This document shows, piece after piece, positions 1-9,123 of a stretch of 40,285 nt of DNA. A model generated the notes under the pieces. The model was given only the letters and a program-made list of their open reading frames with translations, was not told the origin of the DNA and did not search any database. How positions within the stretch are numbered: position 1 is the stretch's first letter; the number at the start of each line of letters is the position of its first letter. A program made the position numbers and the translations under genes. The DNA is from Pseudomonadota bacterium (GTDB taxonomy: Bacteria > Myxococcota_A > Bradymonadia > UBA4248), in assembly GCA_017464085.1 (NCBI GenBank), contig JAFUEE010000183.1:1-40285 (forward strand). The letters run 5' to 3'.

Positions 1-38
1 AATTCAAGCAATTCTGTTCTATCAATACCTCTCGCCAT
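1..38 (-). CDS. N-terminus of an outward-reading gene, cut by the window edge
   Basis: An ATG at 38-36 opens a frame reading M-A-R-G-I-D-R-T-E-L-L-E and runs off the left edge. A perfect AGGAGG lies at 49-44 on the minus strand, five bases before the ATG, so this is very likely a real start. Only 12 residues are visible, so no family can be shown. The same leader, including the AGGAGG, ends the window at 40280-40285 and faces outward there too, so a related gene probably begins just beyond the right edge. A guess, based on the tail-like ORF next to the right-hand copy, is a PD-(D/E)XK (Rpn-type) nuclease. Confidence 0.6.
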   Translation of the reverse strand, partial: MARGIDRTELLE

Positions 39-43
39 TGGTT

Positions 44-140
44 CCTCCTGTAAGATGAGAGTTTATGCAAGTTCATCATACTGGATTTCCAATGGCACTT
101 TTAGCTTTTTCGATTTTGCGAACTCATGTGGACGTTATCA
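44..140. repeat. Left copy of a terminal inverted repeat (97 bp)
   Basis: This stretch matches the reverse complement of 40188-40285 almost base for base. Differences are one single-base indel and a few substitutions near 59-65 and 95-96. It starts exactly at the stop codon of the large lipoprotein gene (TGA at 140-138) and ends at the Shine-Dalgarno of the outward gene. Both copies therefore serve as the 5' leader of an outward gene. In both copies one reading frame stays open across the repeat with a near-identical peptide containing L-A-F-S-I-L-R-T-H-V-D-V-I, so it may also be the remnant of a coding region. Confidence 0.85.
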
Positions 141-3100
141 GTTCTGGCCGAGGCATGATTCCTTTTCAGCATCGCAGATCGGCGTCGCGCCGGAGCAGAT
201 CTGGATATTTTCCCAGACACCGTCGATGCACATCTGGAGGGTCTGGCCGCTGCAGCGGACCTCGTCCTCGTTGCACGAGCCGACATTGAACGAGCGCGTG
301 AGCTCGGCCGTGAGCATCGTCTTGTTTTCGATGATGCGGATCGGCGCGGAGGGGCCGTCCTGAACCGGGCGGCATGCATAGATATCCGTGCCGTTCGGTT
401 TGAGGAAGTCAAAGACGAACGTGCAGTAGTTCGTGCCGCCGACGCCCTTGTAGGATGCGGTCGTCATGAATTCCTTGTTGTCGCCGCAGTTGCCGCAGGA
501 ATTGTTGAGATCCGCGTCGATCGCCGTCCATTGCGAGACCGGCTTGGAGAGGTCGTTCGTGCATGCCATGTAAGCGAGGATCTGGTTGGGATCTTCGCCG
601 GTGGGCACGAGGAGCCGGCCATAGCCGATGTGATCCGCGTCATTGGTGACCCACTGGAAGTTGCACCACTGGAGGTCGACGACGGGATCGGTCGCGGCTT
701 CGCAGTTGCCATCACCGTTCGAGGCCCAGCACACGGGCTTGTTCGCATCTTTGCCTGAGCCGCAGAGCGCCATTTCGTACCATGCGTTGTGGACATCGTC
801 GCACATCTGGAGCGACTGGCCGGAGCAGCGCGTTTCCCCTTCAGCACAGACCGGCGTGCGCGTGCAGGCTGTGATGTCGAATTCGCAGGACGCGTTGCAT
901 TTGAGCGTGCCGCCGTTGTAGTAGGGGCTGTAATCCGCGCAGGTCGAGATGCCGTCCATGAACTTGTTGCCATCGCACCATTCGTTTTCATCGAGCTTGC
1001 CATTGCCGCAGGTGTTTGCGGCCTTGGTGCATGCTGAGGTGTCGATCTTGCAGTTCGTGCATTTCAGGTTACCGGAGGTGTATGTGTTGCTGTATGCGGC
1101 GCAGGCTGTCACGCCGTAGATGTTTCCGGCGGTGCCGTCACATTCTTCTTCGGCGGTGTTGATCTTGTTGTCGCCGCATTTGGCGGTTTCGGATTCGAGG
1201 ATGCAGTTCGTGAGGACGATCTCGCAGGAGGCGGAGCATGATGCCGCGCCGGCAGCGAAATTGCCCCAGTCGCTGCAGTTTGACTTGTTGTTCTGGAAGA
1301 GCGCGCCGTCGCATTTTTCGCCGTCATCGAGCTTTCCATTGCCGCAGAGGTTGATCGGAGCGGTCTGGCATGCGGATGTGTCGATCTTGCATGACTTGGA
1401 GCACGAGAGGTTTCCGCTGATATAGGCGTTGCTGTAGGCGCTGCATGTGGAGATGCCGCCACGGAAGAGTTTTCCGTCGCAGTCTTCGCCGTCATCCAGG
1501 TTGCCGTCGCCGCACTGAGGCACGGGCTTTTTCACGCAAGCCGATTCATCGATCGTGCAGGACTGCGAGCACTTGAGGTTGCCGGAAGCATACATGGACG
1601 GGCTGAATTCGGCGCATGTCTTGATGTTATGGCGGAAGTCCGAGCCGTCGCATTCCTCGGCATTTGTATTGATGGCGCCGTCGCCGCAGTAGGCTTCGGG
1701 CGTTGCGCGGCAGCCTGTGGTGTCGATTTCGCAGGTTTTGGAGCATCCGAGCGTGCCGCTTGCAAAGCCCCAGTCGGAGCATTTGTTCGCGTTGTCGATA
1801 TAGAGGCTGCCGTCGCACCATTCATCGCCGTCGAGCTTGCCGTTGCCGCATTTGAGCGTGCAGGCGCTGGTGTCGACTTCGCATGTGTTGGTGCATTTGA
1901 GCGAGCCGCCGCTGTACTGATTGCTGACTTTCACGCAGGTATCCCACGATGGATCGAAGGCTTTGCCGTCGCATTCTTCATCGGGGCCGAGCACGCCGTC
2001 GCCGCATTTATGCGCGATACATGCGGATGCGTCGATGATGCATTCGTTCGTGCAGCTGAGAGTGCCGGAGCCGAAGGCTGAACTGTATTCAGGGCAGGAG
2101 TCGACGTGGAATGCATTTCCGTCGCATTCTTCTTCATCATCGAGCTTGCCGTTGCCGCAGTTGATGTGAGCCTTGAGGATGCAGCTTGAATCATCGATCT
2201 CGCAGGTCTTGGTGCACTTGAGCGAGCCGCCGCCGTATTTGGCATCGACCTTTTCGCAGGTGTTCCAATCGGGATCGAAGGCGTTTAGGTCGCATTCCTC
2301 GGTGTTCTGGTTGAGGATGCCATCGCCGCAGACAGGCGCTGCTTCCGACACGCATCCGGATTCATCGAGCGTGCAGGCGTTGGTGCATTTCATCTCTCCG
2401 GAGACATAAGCCGCGTTCCAGTAATTGCAGGCGCTCTTGTCATTTTTGAACTTCGTGCCGTCGCAATATTCGGATGCCTGATTGACGATGCCGTCGCCGC
2501 ACTTGGCCACGACGGGGGCGGAGCAGTTCGAGGTGTCGAAGGATTTGCAGTCGTTCGCGCAAGCGAGCGTGCCTGTGGAACCAGTGCCGACGATTTTTTC
2601 GCATGTCTTCTTGTTGAGGTTTGCGCCGTCGCAGACTTCGCCGATCGCGACGCCGTTCGAGCTCGTGTTGACAGAGCCGTTGCCGCACCACGAAACGCAG
2701 GCGCCCAGGTCGAGGCCTTTGCAGTCGGCGCTGCATTTGATCGTGCCTTTTTCATAAAGCGCGGTGTTGTAAGTCTTGCACGACGTATAGTTGAACGGAA
2801 GCTTGTTGCCGTCGCAGACTTCGCCTGGATCGATCTGCCCATTGCCGCATTTCTTTGCGACTTCGCAGGCGCTGTCATCGATCTGGCAGTCGTTAGTGCA
2901 TTTGAGCGAGCCGCCGGAAAATTCAGCAGACCATTCCGCGCATGTCTTCATGCCGTCTGCGAAGACGTTGCCATCGCAGAACTCTTTGTCGTCGAGCTTG
3001 CCGTTGCCGCATTTGACAGTCGGCTTTTCGACGCAGCCGCTCATGTCGAGCTCGCAGGTGTTGTTGTTGCACTTGACTTTGCCGGAGGAGTAGGTCGCCG

Positions 3101-6100
3101 CATCCCAGTCGGTGCAGTTCACTTTGTTGTCCCGGATCGCATCGCGGTCGCACCATTCGGCGTTGGTGTTGACGCTGCCGTCGCCGCAGTACGGCTTGGT
3201 TTTGCATGCGCTTGTATCAATTTTGCAGGTGCCGAGGCATTTGACTTTGTCGCCGGCCTGATATTGCGCGCTGTAAGCGGAGCAGTCGTCCGTGCCCATC
3301 GCGAAGACGAGGCCGTCGCACTGTTCTTCCTGCGCGTTGATCTTGCCGTCACCGCAGTATGCGGCAGCCGTGCACTGATTGGTGATGATCGACTTGCAGT
3401 CGCCGGAGCAAGCGAGCGTGCCGGTCGAGCCTGAACCGACGACTTTTTCGCATGTGTTCTGGCTGACGGGGAATTTTTCGCCATCGCAGGCTTCGTTGAT
3501 CGGGACGCCGCCGACGGTGCCGTTGACGGTGCCGTCGCCGCAGTAGGCCGTGCAAGCGGTTGTCACGACGTGGCAGTTCTGATCGCAGGTGATCTTGCCG
3601 GATTTATAGACGGAAGGCGCGTAGGTCTTGCAGAGGTTGGAGCCTGCGGCGAAGACGTTGCCGTCGCATTCCTCGTTGTCTTCAAGCGTGCCGTTGCCGC
3701 ATCCGCGCGAGGCGGTGCAGAGCGTCGTGTTGAAGTTGCAGGAGGAATCGCAGGTCAGCGTGCCTGTCGAGCCCAGCCCGACGACATCGGCGCAGGTCTT
3801 GCCGTTGAGGTTGGTCGTGTCGCATTTTTCTCCGGTATCGAGCGTGCCGTTGCCGCATTTGACGGCCGGCGTGCAGGTGCCCTTCTGGAACCCGGTGCAG
3901 CTCGCGTTGCACTGCGGGGTGCCGGTCGATCCGAAGCCGACCACGTCCACGCATGTCTTGCCGTTCAGGATGCCGCCATCGCAGGCTTCGCCATCATCCA
4001 GGATGCCGTTGCCGCATTTCTTGGGCTCGCTGCAGCCGGTCGTGATGACTGCGGTGCAGGTGTCATTGCAGGTCAGCTTGCCAGTCGAGCCGAAGCCAAC
4101 CATTGCCGAGCATGTCGCGCCGTTGAGCATTGTGCCGTCGCAGACTTCACCGGGATCGAGCTTGCCGTTGCCGCAGAGATTGGCTGGCGTGCAGAGCGAC
4201 GTATCAAATTCCATGCAGTTGGCGGAGCACTTGAGCGTGCCTTTGGAGCCGTAGCCGACGATATCCGCGCAAGTCCTGCCCGCGAGCGTCGTGCCGTCGC
4301 AGACCTCGTTCTGGTTGATCTCGTTGTCGCCGCAGAAATCGGAGCGCGAGCACGATGAAGTATCGAGATGCTTGCAGCCGTCGCCGCAGCGGAGCGATCC
4401 TGTGGAGCCTTTGCCGACGGCGGATTCGCATGTCGCGCCGCTGAGGTCTTTGCCGTCGCAGACTTCGCCGCTGTCAATCTTGCCATTGCCGCACTGCGTG
4501 GCTGCGGAGCAGCCCGAAAGGTTCAGGTAGGTGCAGTCTGAGCCGCAGAGGATCGTTCCGGTGGAGCCCGGGCCTACCTGGCTTTCGCAAGTCGCGCCGT
4601 TGAGCGCCGTGCCGTCGCAGATTTCGCCGGCTTCGATGATGCCGTTGCCGCAGGTCGTCGAGGCCGTGCAGGCAGAGACGTCAAAGCTCAGACAGTCCGG
4701 GCTGCAGGTCAGCGTGCCCGTGGAGCCAAGGCCGTTTTCGGTCGCGCAGGTGCGGTCGTTAAGGCGTGCGCCGTCGCAGACTTCGCCGGCTTCGATGATG
4801 CCGTTGCCGCATTTGGAGGCAGCCGTGCAGCCGGAGATGTCATAGCCCGAGCAGTTGTCCCGGCAGGTGATCGTGCCTGTCGAGCCTTCTCCGACGATGG
4901 AGGCGCAAGTCGCGCCGTTGAGCGCCGTGCCGTCGCAGACATCATTGCCATCGATCGCGTTGTTGCCGCAGGTCGATGCTGCCGAACAGTGGTCTGCTGA
5001 AATCACGCAGCCATTGCATGTCAGCGTGCCGCGAGATCCCGTGCCGATAATCGATTCGCATGTCTTGCCGTTAAAGTTGTTTCCGTCGCAGGCCTCCCCT
5101 GCTTCGAGGATGCCGTTGCCGCAGGCTGAGGCGGCAGTGCAGTTGGAGCGGTCGAACGCGTAGCAGTTTGGCGCGCAGCTCAGGTTGCCGGTCGAGCCTG
5201 TCCCGACGACGGATTCGCACGTGCTGCCTGAGGGCAGAAGCGCGCCGTCGCAGCTTTCGCCCGCATCGATCTTGCTGTTGCCGCAGGTCGTCGGCGCAGA
5301 ACAATATGACGTGTCAAAATCTGAACAGTTGGCGTTGCATCCCAGATAGCCGCTCGAACCTTCCCCGAGGATCGAGGCGCATGTCGCGCCGCCAAGGTTG
5401 ACGCCGTCGCAGACCTCCGAGCCGTCGATCGCGCCGTTGCCGCAGGTAGAGGACGCGCTGCATCCTGTGGTGTCAAACCCGCCGCAGTCGGGCAGGCACG
5501 TCAATATGCCTGTGGAGCCCGGACCGACAATCGATGCGCAGGTCTGGTCGTTCAGACGCGCGCCGTCGCATGTCTCCCCAAGCTCGACGATGCCGTTGCC
5601 GCATGTGTACGTGACCTGCTGTTCGCAGGTCCTGCCGTCTTCGTCTGCATCCAGATAGCCGGATGCGCAGATGATGTGGCAGGCGCCGTTGAGGCAGTAG
5701 CTGCGGCTTACGTTGTTCGTGGCATTCGCTTTCGCGCAGGCATTGCCGCACGCGCCGCAGTTGTCGACATTGTTGTCGATGTCGATGCAGCGCCCGTCGC
5801 AGTTCTCCAGATCATACGAACACGATGTCGAGCATACGCCGGCATCGCACACTTCGCCGCTCTTGCACGCGATATTTTCGCCGCCGCAGTGGTTCGGGTT
5901 GGTCTGCGTGTCCACGCAGCCGGACGAGATGCAGGTCAGGGAGCAGAACGTGCCCGTCGCTGGGCAGACGCACAGGCCGGCCTGGCAGGTGCTGCCTTCG
6001 CTGCACCGGTTGCCGCAGATCCCGCAGTTCATGTCCGATTCCTTTACGCATCCGCCATTACAGCAGAGCTCGCTGGCGGCACAGTAATACGTTATGCCGG

Positions 6101-6209
6101 AATCATCCTGGCACTCGGTCATCACCGCGTTCGGATCGGATTCGGACGAGCATCCCGCAATGCCGGCAGCAATGCCAAGTCCGATTAAATATAGCCATTT
6201 CTTTCGCAT
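138..6209 (-). CDS. Giant lipoprotein with 29 myxococcus-type cysteine-rich repeats
   Basis: About 2,023 residues. The start chosen is ATG 6209, with AGGAGG four bases upstream. It gives a classic lipoprotein signal peptide (M-R-K-K, hydrophobic stretch, lipobox I-A-G-C with Cys20). The frame is open further upstream but has no signal there. Residues ~30-200 hold C-x-x-C-G-x-C modules like the Cys-rich stalks of the other lipoproteins here. From about residue 203 to 1780 there are 29 copies, ~54 residues each, of a repeat opening C-G-N-G-x-(I/L)-(D/E)-x-G-E-x-C-D-G and closing with spaced cysteines. This is the DUF4215/TIGR02232-type repeat known from Myxococcota surface proteins. The last ~240 residues contain two C-S-G-Q-(S/T)-L-Q-M-C modules flanking a domain I do not recognise. 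Probably a long disulphide-stabilised stalk outside the cell; its ligand is unknown. The stop codon lies in the terminal repeat. Confidence 0.9.
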   Translation of the reverse strand: MRKKWLYLIGLGIAAGIAGCSSESDPNAVMTECQDDSGITYYCAASELCCNGGCVKESDMNCGICGNRCSEGSTCQAGLCVCPATGTFCSLTCISSGCVDTQTNPNHCGGENIACKSGEVCDAGVCSTSCSYDLENCDGRCIDIDNNVDNCGACGNACAKANATNNVSRSYCLNGACHIICASGYLDADEDGRTCEQQVTYTCGNGIVELGETCDGARLNDQTCASIVGPGSTGILTCLPDCGGFDTTGCSASSTCGNGAIDGSEVCDGVNLGGATCASILGEGSSGYLGCNANCSDFDTSYCSAPTTCGNSKIDAGESCDGALLPSGSTCESVVGTGSTGNLSCAPNCYAFDRSNCTAASACGNGILEAGEACDGNNFNGKTCESIIGTGSRGTLTCNGCVISADHCSAASTCGNNAIDGNDVCDGTALNGATCASIVGEGSTGTITCRDNCSGYDISGCTAASKCGNGIIEAGEVCDGARLNDRTCATENGLGSTGTLTCSPDCLSFDVSACTASTTCGNGIIEAGEICDGTALNGATCESQVGPGSTGTILCGSDCTYLNLSGCSAATQCGNGKIDSGEVCDGKDLSGATCESAVGKGSTGSLRCGDGCKHLDTSSCSRSDFCGDNEINQNEVCDGTTLAGRTCADIVGYGSKGTLKCSANCMEFDTSLCTPANLCGNGKLDPGEVCDGTMLNGATCSAMVGFGSTGKLTCNDTCTAVITTGCSEPKKCGNGILDDGEACDGGILNGKTCVDVVGFGSTGTPQCNASCTGFQKGTCTPAVKCGNGTLDTGEKCDTTNLNGKTCADVVGLGSTGTLTCDSSCNFNTTLCTASRGCGNGTLEDNEECDGNVFAAGSNLCKTYAPSVYKSGKITCDQNCHVVTTACTAYCGDGTVNGTVGGVPINEACDGEKFPVSQNTCEKVVGSGSTGTLACSGDCKSIITNQCTAAAYCGDGKINAQEEQCDGLVFAMGTDDCSAYSAQYQAGDKVKCLGTCKIDTSACKTKPYCGDGSVNTNAEWCDRDAIRDNKVNCTDWDAATYSSGKVKCNNNTCELDMSGCVEKPTVKCGNGKLDDKEFCDGNVFADGMKTCAEWSAEFSGGSLKCTNDCQIDDSACEVAKKCGNGQIDPGEVCDGNKLPFNYTSCKTYNTALYEKGTIKCSADCKGLDLGACVSWCGNGSVNTSSNGVAIGEVCDGANLNKKTCEKIVGTGSTGTLACANDCKSFDTSNCSAPVVAKCGDGIVNQASEYCDGTKFKNDKSACNYWNAAYVSGEMKCTNACTLDESGCVSEAAPVCGDGILNQNTEECDLNAFDPDWNTCEKVDAKYGGGSLKCTKTCEIDDSSCILKAHINCGNGKLDDEEECDGNAFHVDSCPEYSSAFGSGTLSCTNECIIDASACIAHKCGDGVLGPDEECDGKAFDPSWDTCVKVSNQYSGGSLKCTNTCEVDTSACTLKCGNGKLDGDEWCDGSLYIDNANKCSDWGFASGTLGCSKTCEIDTTGCRATPEAYCGDGAINTNAEECDGSDFRHNIKTCAEFSPSMYASGNLKCSQSCTIDESACVKKPVPQCGDGNLDDGEDCDGKLFRGGISTCSAYSNAYISGNLSCSKSCKIDTSACQTAPINLCGNGKLDDGEKCDGALFQNNKSNCSDWGNFAAGAASCSASCEIVLTNCILESETAKCGDNKINTAEEECDGTAGNIYGVTACAAYSNTYTSGNLKCTNCKIDTSACTKAANTCGNGKLDENEWCDGNKFMDGISTCADYSPYYNGGTLKCNASCEFDITACTRTPVCAEGETRCSGQSLQMCDDVHNAWYEMALCGSGKDANKPVCWASNGDGNCEAATDPVVDLQWCNFQWVTNDADHIGYGRLLVPTGEDPNQILAYMACTNDLSKPVSQWTAIDADLNNSCGNCGDNKEFMTTASYKGVGGTNYCTFVFDFLKPNGTDIYACRPVQDGPSAPIRIIENKTMLTAELTRSFNVGSCNEDEVRCSGQTLQMCIDGVWENIQICSGATPICDAEKESCLGQN

Positions 6210-6301
6210 ATTTCCTCCTCTCTTTGGTGGAATAGAAAAAGGCCCCAAAATTTTATCATATCCTATGAAAACGAGGAAATAATATCGTTGGAAATATATA
6301 A

Positions 6302-6330
6302 ATTTTAGCGCCTGCCCACGCGCTTGTTGA
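6302..6330 (-). promoter_or_regulatory. Candidate promoter of the giant repeat lipoprotein
   Basis: On the minus strand TCAACA (6330-6325) and TAAAAT (6307-6302) are separated by exactly 17 bases, about 100 bases upstream of the start at 6209. The -35 matches the sigma-70 consensus at only four of six positions, so this is a suggestion. Confidence 0.35.
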
Positions 6331-6525
6331 TTCTGAAATTTATCTCATGACGGCCTTTCTGTCGCCTGATGATGTCTGAGCGTATGGATGCTTCATGGAT
6401 AATATTGGGAATGATTGAATGTTTGATGAATGTAAAAATGTAAGCTGTCGAGCGCGCAAATCATGAAAATTCAGTGTTCTGGCGATGTTCAGTGAGGATA
6501 TATTTCATGTTTTGTGCATTTGGGG

Positions 6526-6664
6526 CGTCTGCTATGCCTTCGGCATACGCAGACGGCGCGCGCTATCGCTTTGGCGATACGCGCGCACAGAATTTGTGTC
6601 TCGGGCGTATCGGAGATAGCCCGAGACGGCCGGCGTATCCCGGACGCGTTCCGGGATAGCCGGC
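6526..6664. repeat. Array of four bulged TAT/ATA hairpins, two in each orientation
   Basis: Four hairpins almost touch. Copy 1 (6526-6555): outer stem CGTCTGC, inner TATGCC, unpaired C on the 3' arm. Copy 2 (6558-6586): outer GCGCGC, inner TATCGC, unpaired C. Copy 3 (6598-6627): outer GTCTCGGGC, inner TATC, unpaired G on the 5' arm. Copy 4 (6629-6664): outer GCCGGC, inner TATCCCGGA, unpaired G. The change of bulged base means copies 3 and 4 are inverted relative to 1 and 2. The array fills the 3' part of the 524-base gap between two divergent genes (6210-6733). The rest of that gap holds the candidate promoter at 6302-6330 and nothing else I can name. Confidence 0.85.
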
Positions 6665-6733
6665 GTGCCAAAGGCCGCAGGATGTGCTAGAAAGATCAAG
6701 GACGATTATCGGATGTTCTTTCGGAGTCTGTGT

Positions 6734-9007
6734 ATGCGTGCGCTGATCAAATATGGTGTCTCTGTCCTCGTGATGTTTGGCATTGCCTGGCTGCCGCTCG
6801 TGGGGGCATTTGATTATGAGGCGGCAGTGGCCTGTGCCTTGGCTGGCCTAGTATTCGTGCCGATCTGGGCACCCAAAAATGCCGAAAGGAATTGGCGTGG
6901 TTTGATACTGACGGTGTGCGCTGCGCTTGGGTTCTGGCTGTCATCGGGGAGTGTGATGGCGCTCGTCGCGCTGATGCGCGGGGAGATGTGCGATTTTGGG
7001 CAGGGGATGGCCTATCAAGGGCTGATTGCGTTGCCGGGTCTGATGCTTGCCGGGCTGGTCTGGGGATGGTGTGCGAGGATTTCGAGATTTGCCGCGGTGC
7101 GCGTGATCGTCTATCTCGCGGCGGTCGCGCTCGATATCGGATTTGCAGCCTATGCGCTTTACAACTGGCCGCCGCTCGTCGCGTTCGGGCAGTTTTTCGG
7201 TTATTTTGCCGGATCGATCTATGACGAGGCGATCGATGTCATGAAGGCGCTGATGATGTTCAGGGTCGGCAGTGCGGTCCTGATCGCCTGCTTGTTTCTG
7301 GCGCAGGTGCCGAAAGCGGGCGCGATGCGGCGGTTTGCGCTGCCGGCTGTCGGGCTGGCGATTGCATGCGGTCTGCATGTCTGGCTGTCGTCGGCAGGCT
7401 TTTTGATGCCGATGGGGCGCGGGGCTGTCTCGGAGGCGCTCTGGGAGACTGTCGAGCCGGAGGATGGCGCGTTCAGGGTGCATTTTATTCCGAGATCGAA
7501 AGCCAGAATGGCGCTGGATGCACAGAAAGCGCGCATCCTTCGGGATTATTCGCGGGAATACCGCTATCTTGAGAATTTTTTCGGGGCACGTCCGGATGCG
7601 CCCGGCGGCATCGATATCTGGCTCTATCCGACGGCTGAGGACAAGGGGAAGTTTATCGGCGCGGAGCGCACGAGCTTTGCCCGCATCTGGAAAAATGAGC
7701 TTCATCTCGTCGAGGCGCCTCCGGATTCGACGCTTGCGCGACATGAGATGGCGCATCTGTTTGCCGGATCGTTCGGCGTCGGGCCGCTCAAAGTCGCCGG
7801 CGGCTGCGGCTTCCCGGCTATCGGATGGATCGAGGGGCTTGCGATGGCTGCGGAATGGCCGGTTCAGACTTACGATCTCCACACATGGAGCGAGGCGATC
7901 CTGAGCAGGCAGGATATCTTTGGGGAAATCTCTGTGCAAGGGCTGACGTACGGCTTCTGGGGCATGCCGTCGCGCGTCGCCTATACGCTTGCGGGATCCT
8001 GGGTGCGTTTTCTGATCGATGAATACGGCATATCGCGCGTCAAAAAGCTTTCGCAGGGCATGCCCGGGGATTTCCGGGAGATTGTCGGCGTGCCTGCAAA
8101 CGACGCATTCGCTTCCTGGAAATCATATCTTCGCGCGCATCACAGGTCTGAGCATGCTCGCCAGATTGTGATGCTGACGTTCGGGGCTTCGTCGATATGG
8201 TCGAAACGTTGCGCGCGCGCGAGCGCATCGGCGTCGGCGCGCTGGAACGACTGCCTCGCGGATAACGGGTGTGCGTTGGCACGCCTGGAGGATGCGGCTG
8301 TATGTGGGGAGGATGCGGATAAGGCCGGGCGTGTTGCGGCGCTTGAAAAGCTCTATGCGTATTACCTGATGCGCGGCGCGCTTGACGCTTATCGGGGCGT
8401 GCCTGAGGCCGTGCGCGTGCTGGCGCGCACGCAGCCCGTGTTCCGCGGTGTCTTTTATGAAGCGTGGAGAAGGATGAACAGGCTGCACCAGAAACCTGAA
8501 AAACTTGAAGCATATTCGGCTCAGGAACTTCGTGAACGCATCTGGCGCGAATTGGATGGGATAGGCGCTGATGCCGATATGCCGGAGGCGTTTGGCGTGA
8601 TCTGGGCGGAGCGCCGTGCGGATATGATGTATCACGCGGATATGACTTACATCGCGCATATCATGTATGACGCGCTTTTGTTGCGTCCATTGCCCGAGGG
8701 GGTCGCGCGGCGCATCGAGATCAAGCGCGATGCCACGGCGGTGCCCGGCAGTTCTGAGAGCAGGGCTGTGCGCGACTGGTTCTGGGGGACTGGGGAGAAT
8801 CGGCATGCCCGGATTGCGGCGGATTATCCAGAGCTTTCGGTCATCGCTTACCTCGAGTTTGTTCAGGCCATGCACGGCGGCGATATGCCTGGCGCGCGTC
8901 GGGCGCTCGCGCGGCTGGTGTGGGATGTTTTCGCGCGCAACGGGGGGGCCGGCTCGCTCGGCCGCCGGGCTGTTCGAGAGACTTTGCGCTGGATGCCATA
9001 TTTGTGA
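6734..9007 (+). CDS. Polytopic membrane protein with a zinc metalloprotease (HExxH) domain
   Basis: About 757 residues from ATG 6734, chosen because GGAG lies seven bases upstream. An in-frame GTG at 6665 abuts the hairpin array and ATG 6713 has a weaker site. The first ~245 residues contain about seven hydrophobic segments. After them comes a soluble domain with H-E-M-A-H at residues 337-341 and a downstream W-I-E-G-L-A (Glu367). This HExxH plus E-G-L-A layout is that of gluzincin-type 'peptidase MA-like' enzymes: two His and the Glu bind zinc, and the Glu of HExxH is the catalytic base. The C-terminal ~290 residues look helical and are unassigned. A membrane-anchored periplasmic protease is likely; the substrate is unknown. 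The next gene starts 116 bases downstream on the same strand. Confidence 0.75.
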   Translation: MRALIKYGVSVLVMFGIAWLPLVGAFDYEAAVACALAGLVFVPIWAPKNAERNWRGLILTVCAALGFWLSSGSVMALVALMRGEMCDFGQGMAYQGLIALPGLMLAGLVWGWCARISRFAAVRVIVYLAAVALDIGFAAYALYNWPPLVAFGQFFGYFAGSIYDEAIDVMKALMMFRVGSAVLIACLFLAQVPKAGAMRRFALPAVGLAIACGLHVWLSSAGFLMPMGRGAVSEALWETVEPEDGAFRVHFIPRSKARMALDAQKARILRDYSREYRYLENFFGARPDAPGGIDIWLYPTAEDKGKFIGAERTSFARIWKNELHLVEAPPDSTLARHEMAHLFAGSFGVGPLKVAGGCGFPAIGWIEGLAMAAEWPVQTYDLHTWSEAILSRQDIFGEISVQGLTYGFWGMPSRVAYTLAGSWVRFLIDEYGISRVKKLSQGMPGDFREIVGVPANDAFASWKSYLRAHHRSEHARQIVMLTFGASSIWSKRCARASASASARWNDCLADNGCALARLEDAAVCGEDADKAGRVAALEKLYAYYLMRGALDAYRGVPEAVRVLARTQPVFRGVFYEAWRRMNRLHQKPEKLEAYSAQELRERIWRELDGIGADADMPEAFGVIWAERRADMMYHADMTYIAHIMYDALLLRPLPEGVARRIEIKRDATAVPGSSESRAVRDWFWGTGENRHARIAADYPELSVIAYLEFVQAMHGGDMPGARRALARLVWDVFARNGGAGSLGRRAVRETLRWMPYL

Positions 9008-9123
9008 GCTTGGATAATGATAAAATCTCCCCTGGCGAGATGTATATAAATTATGATTATGCGAGGAGGTGTGATAGGTATAGAATAGGCTTTGAGTGTG
9101 CTGTTTTCATGATGAGGAAAGCC

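Noticed and set aside
6665..6733. N-terminal extension of the metalloprotease from GTG 6665
   Set aside because: It starts at the edge of the hairpin array and lacks a ribosome-binding site; ATG 6734 has GGAG at good spacing and begins just before the first membrane segment.
8920..9123. Upstream extension of the MopE lipoprotein frame
   Set aside because: It overlaps the end of the metalloprotease gene and would bury the signal peptide inside the protein.
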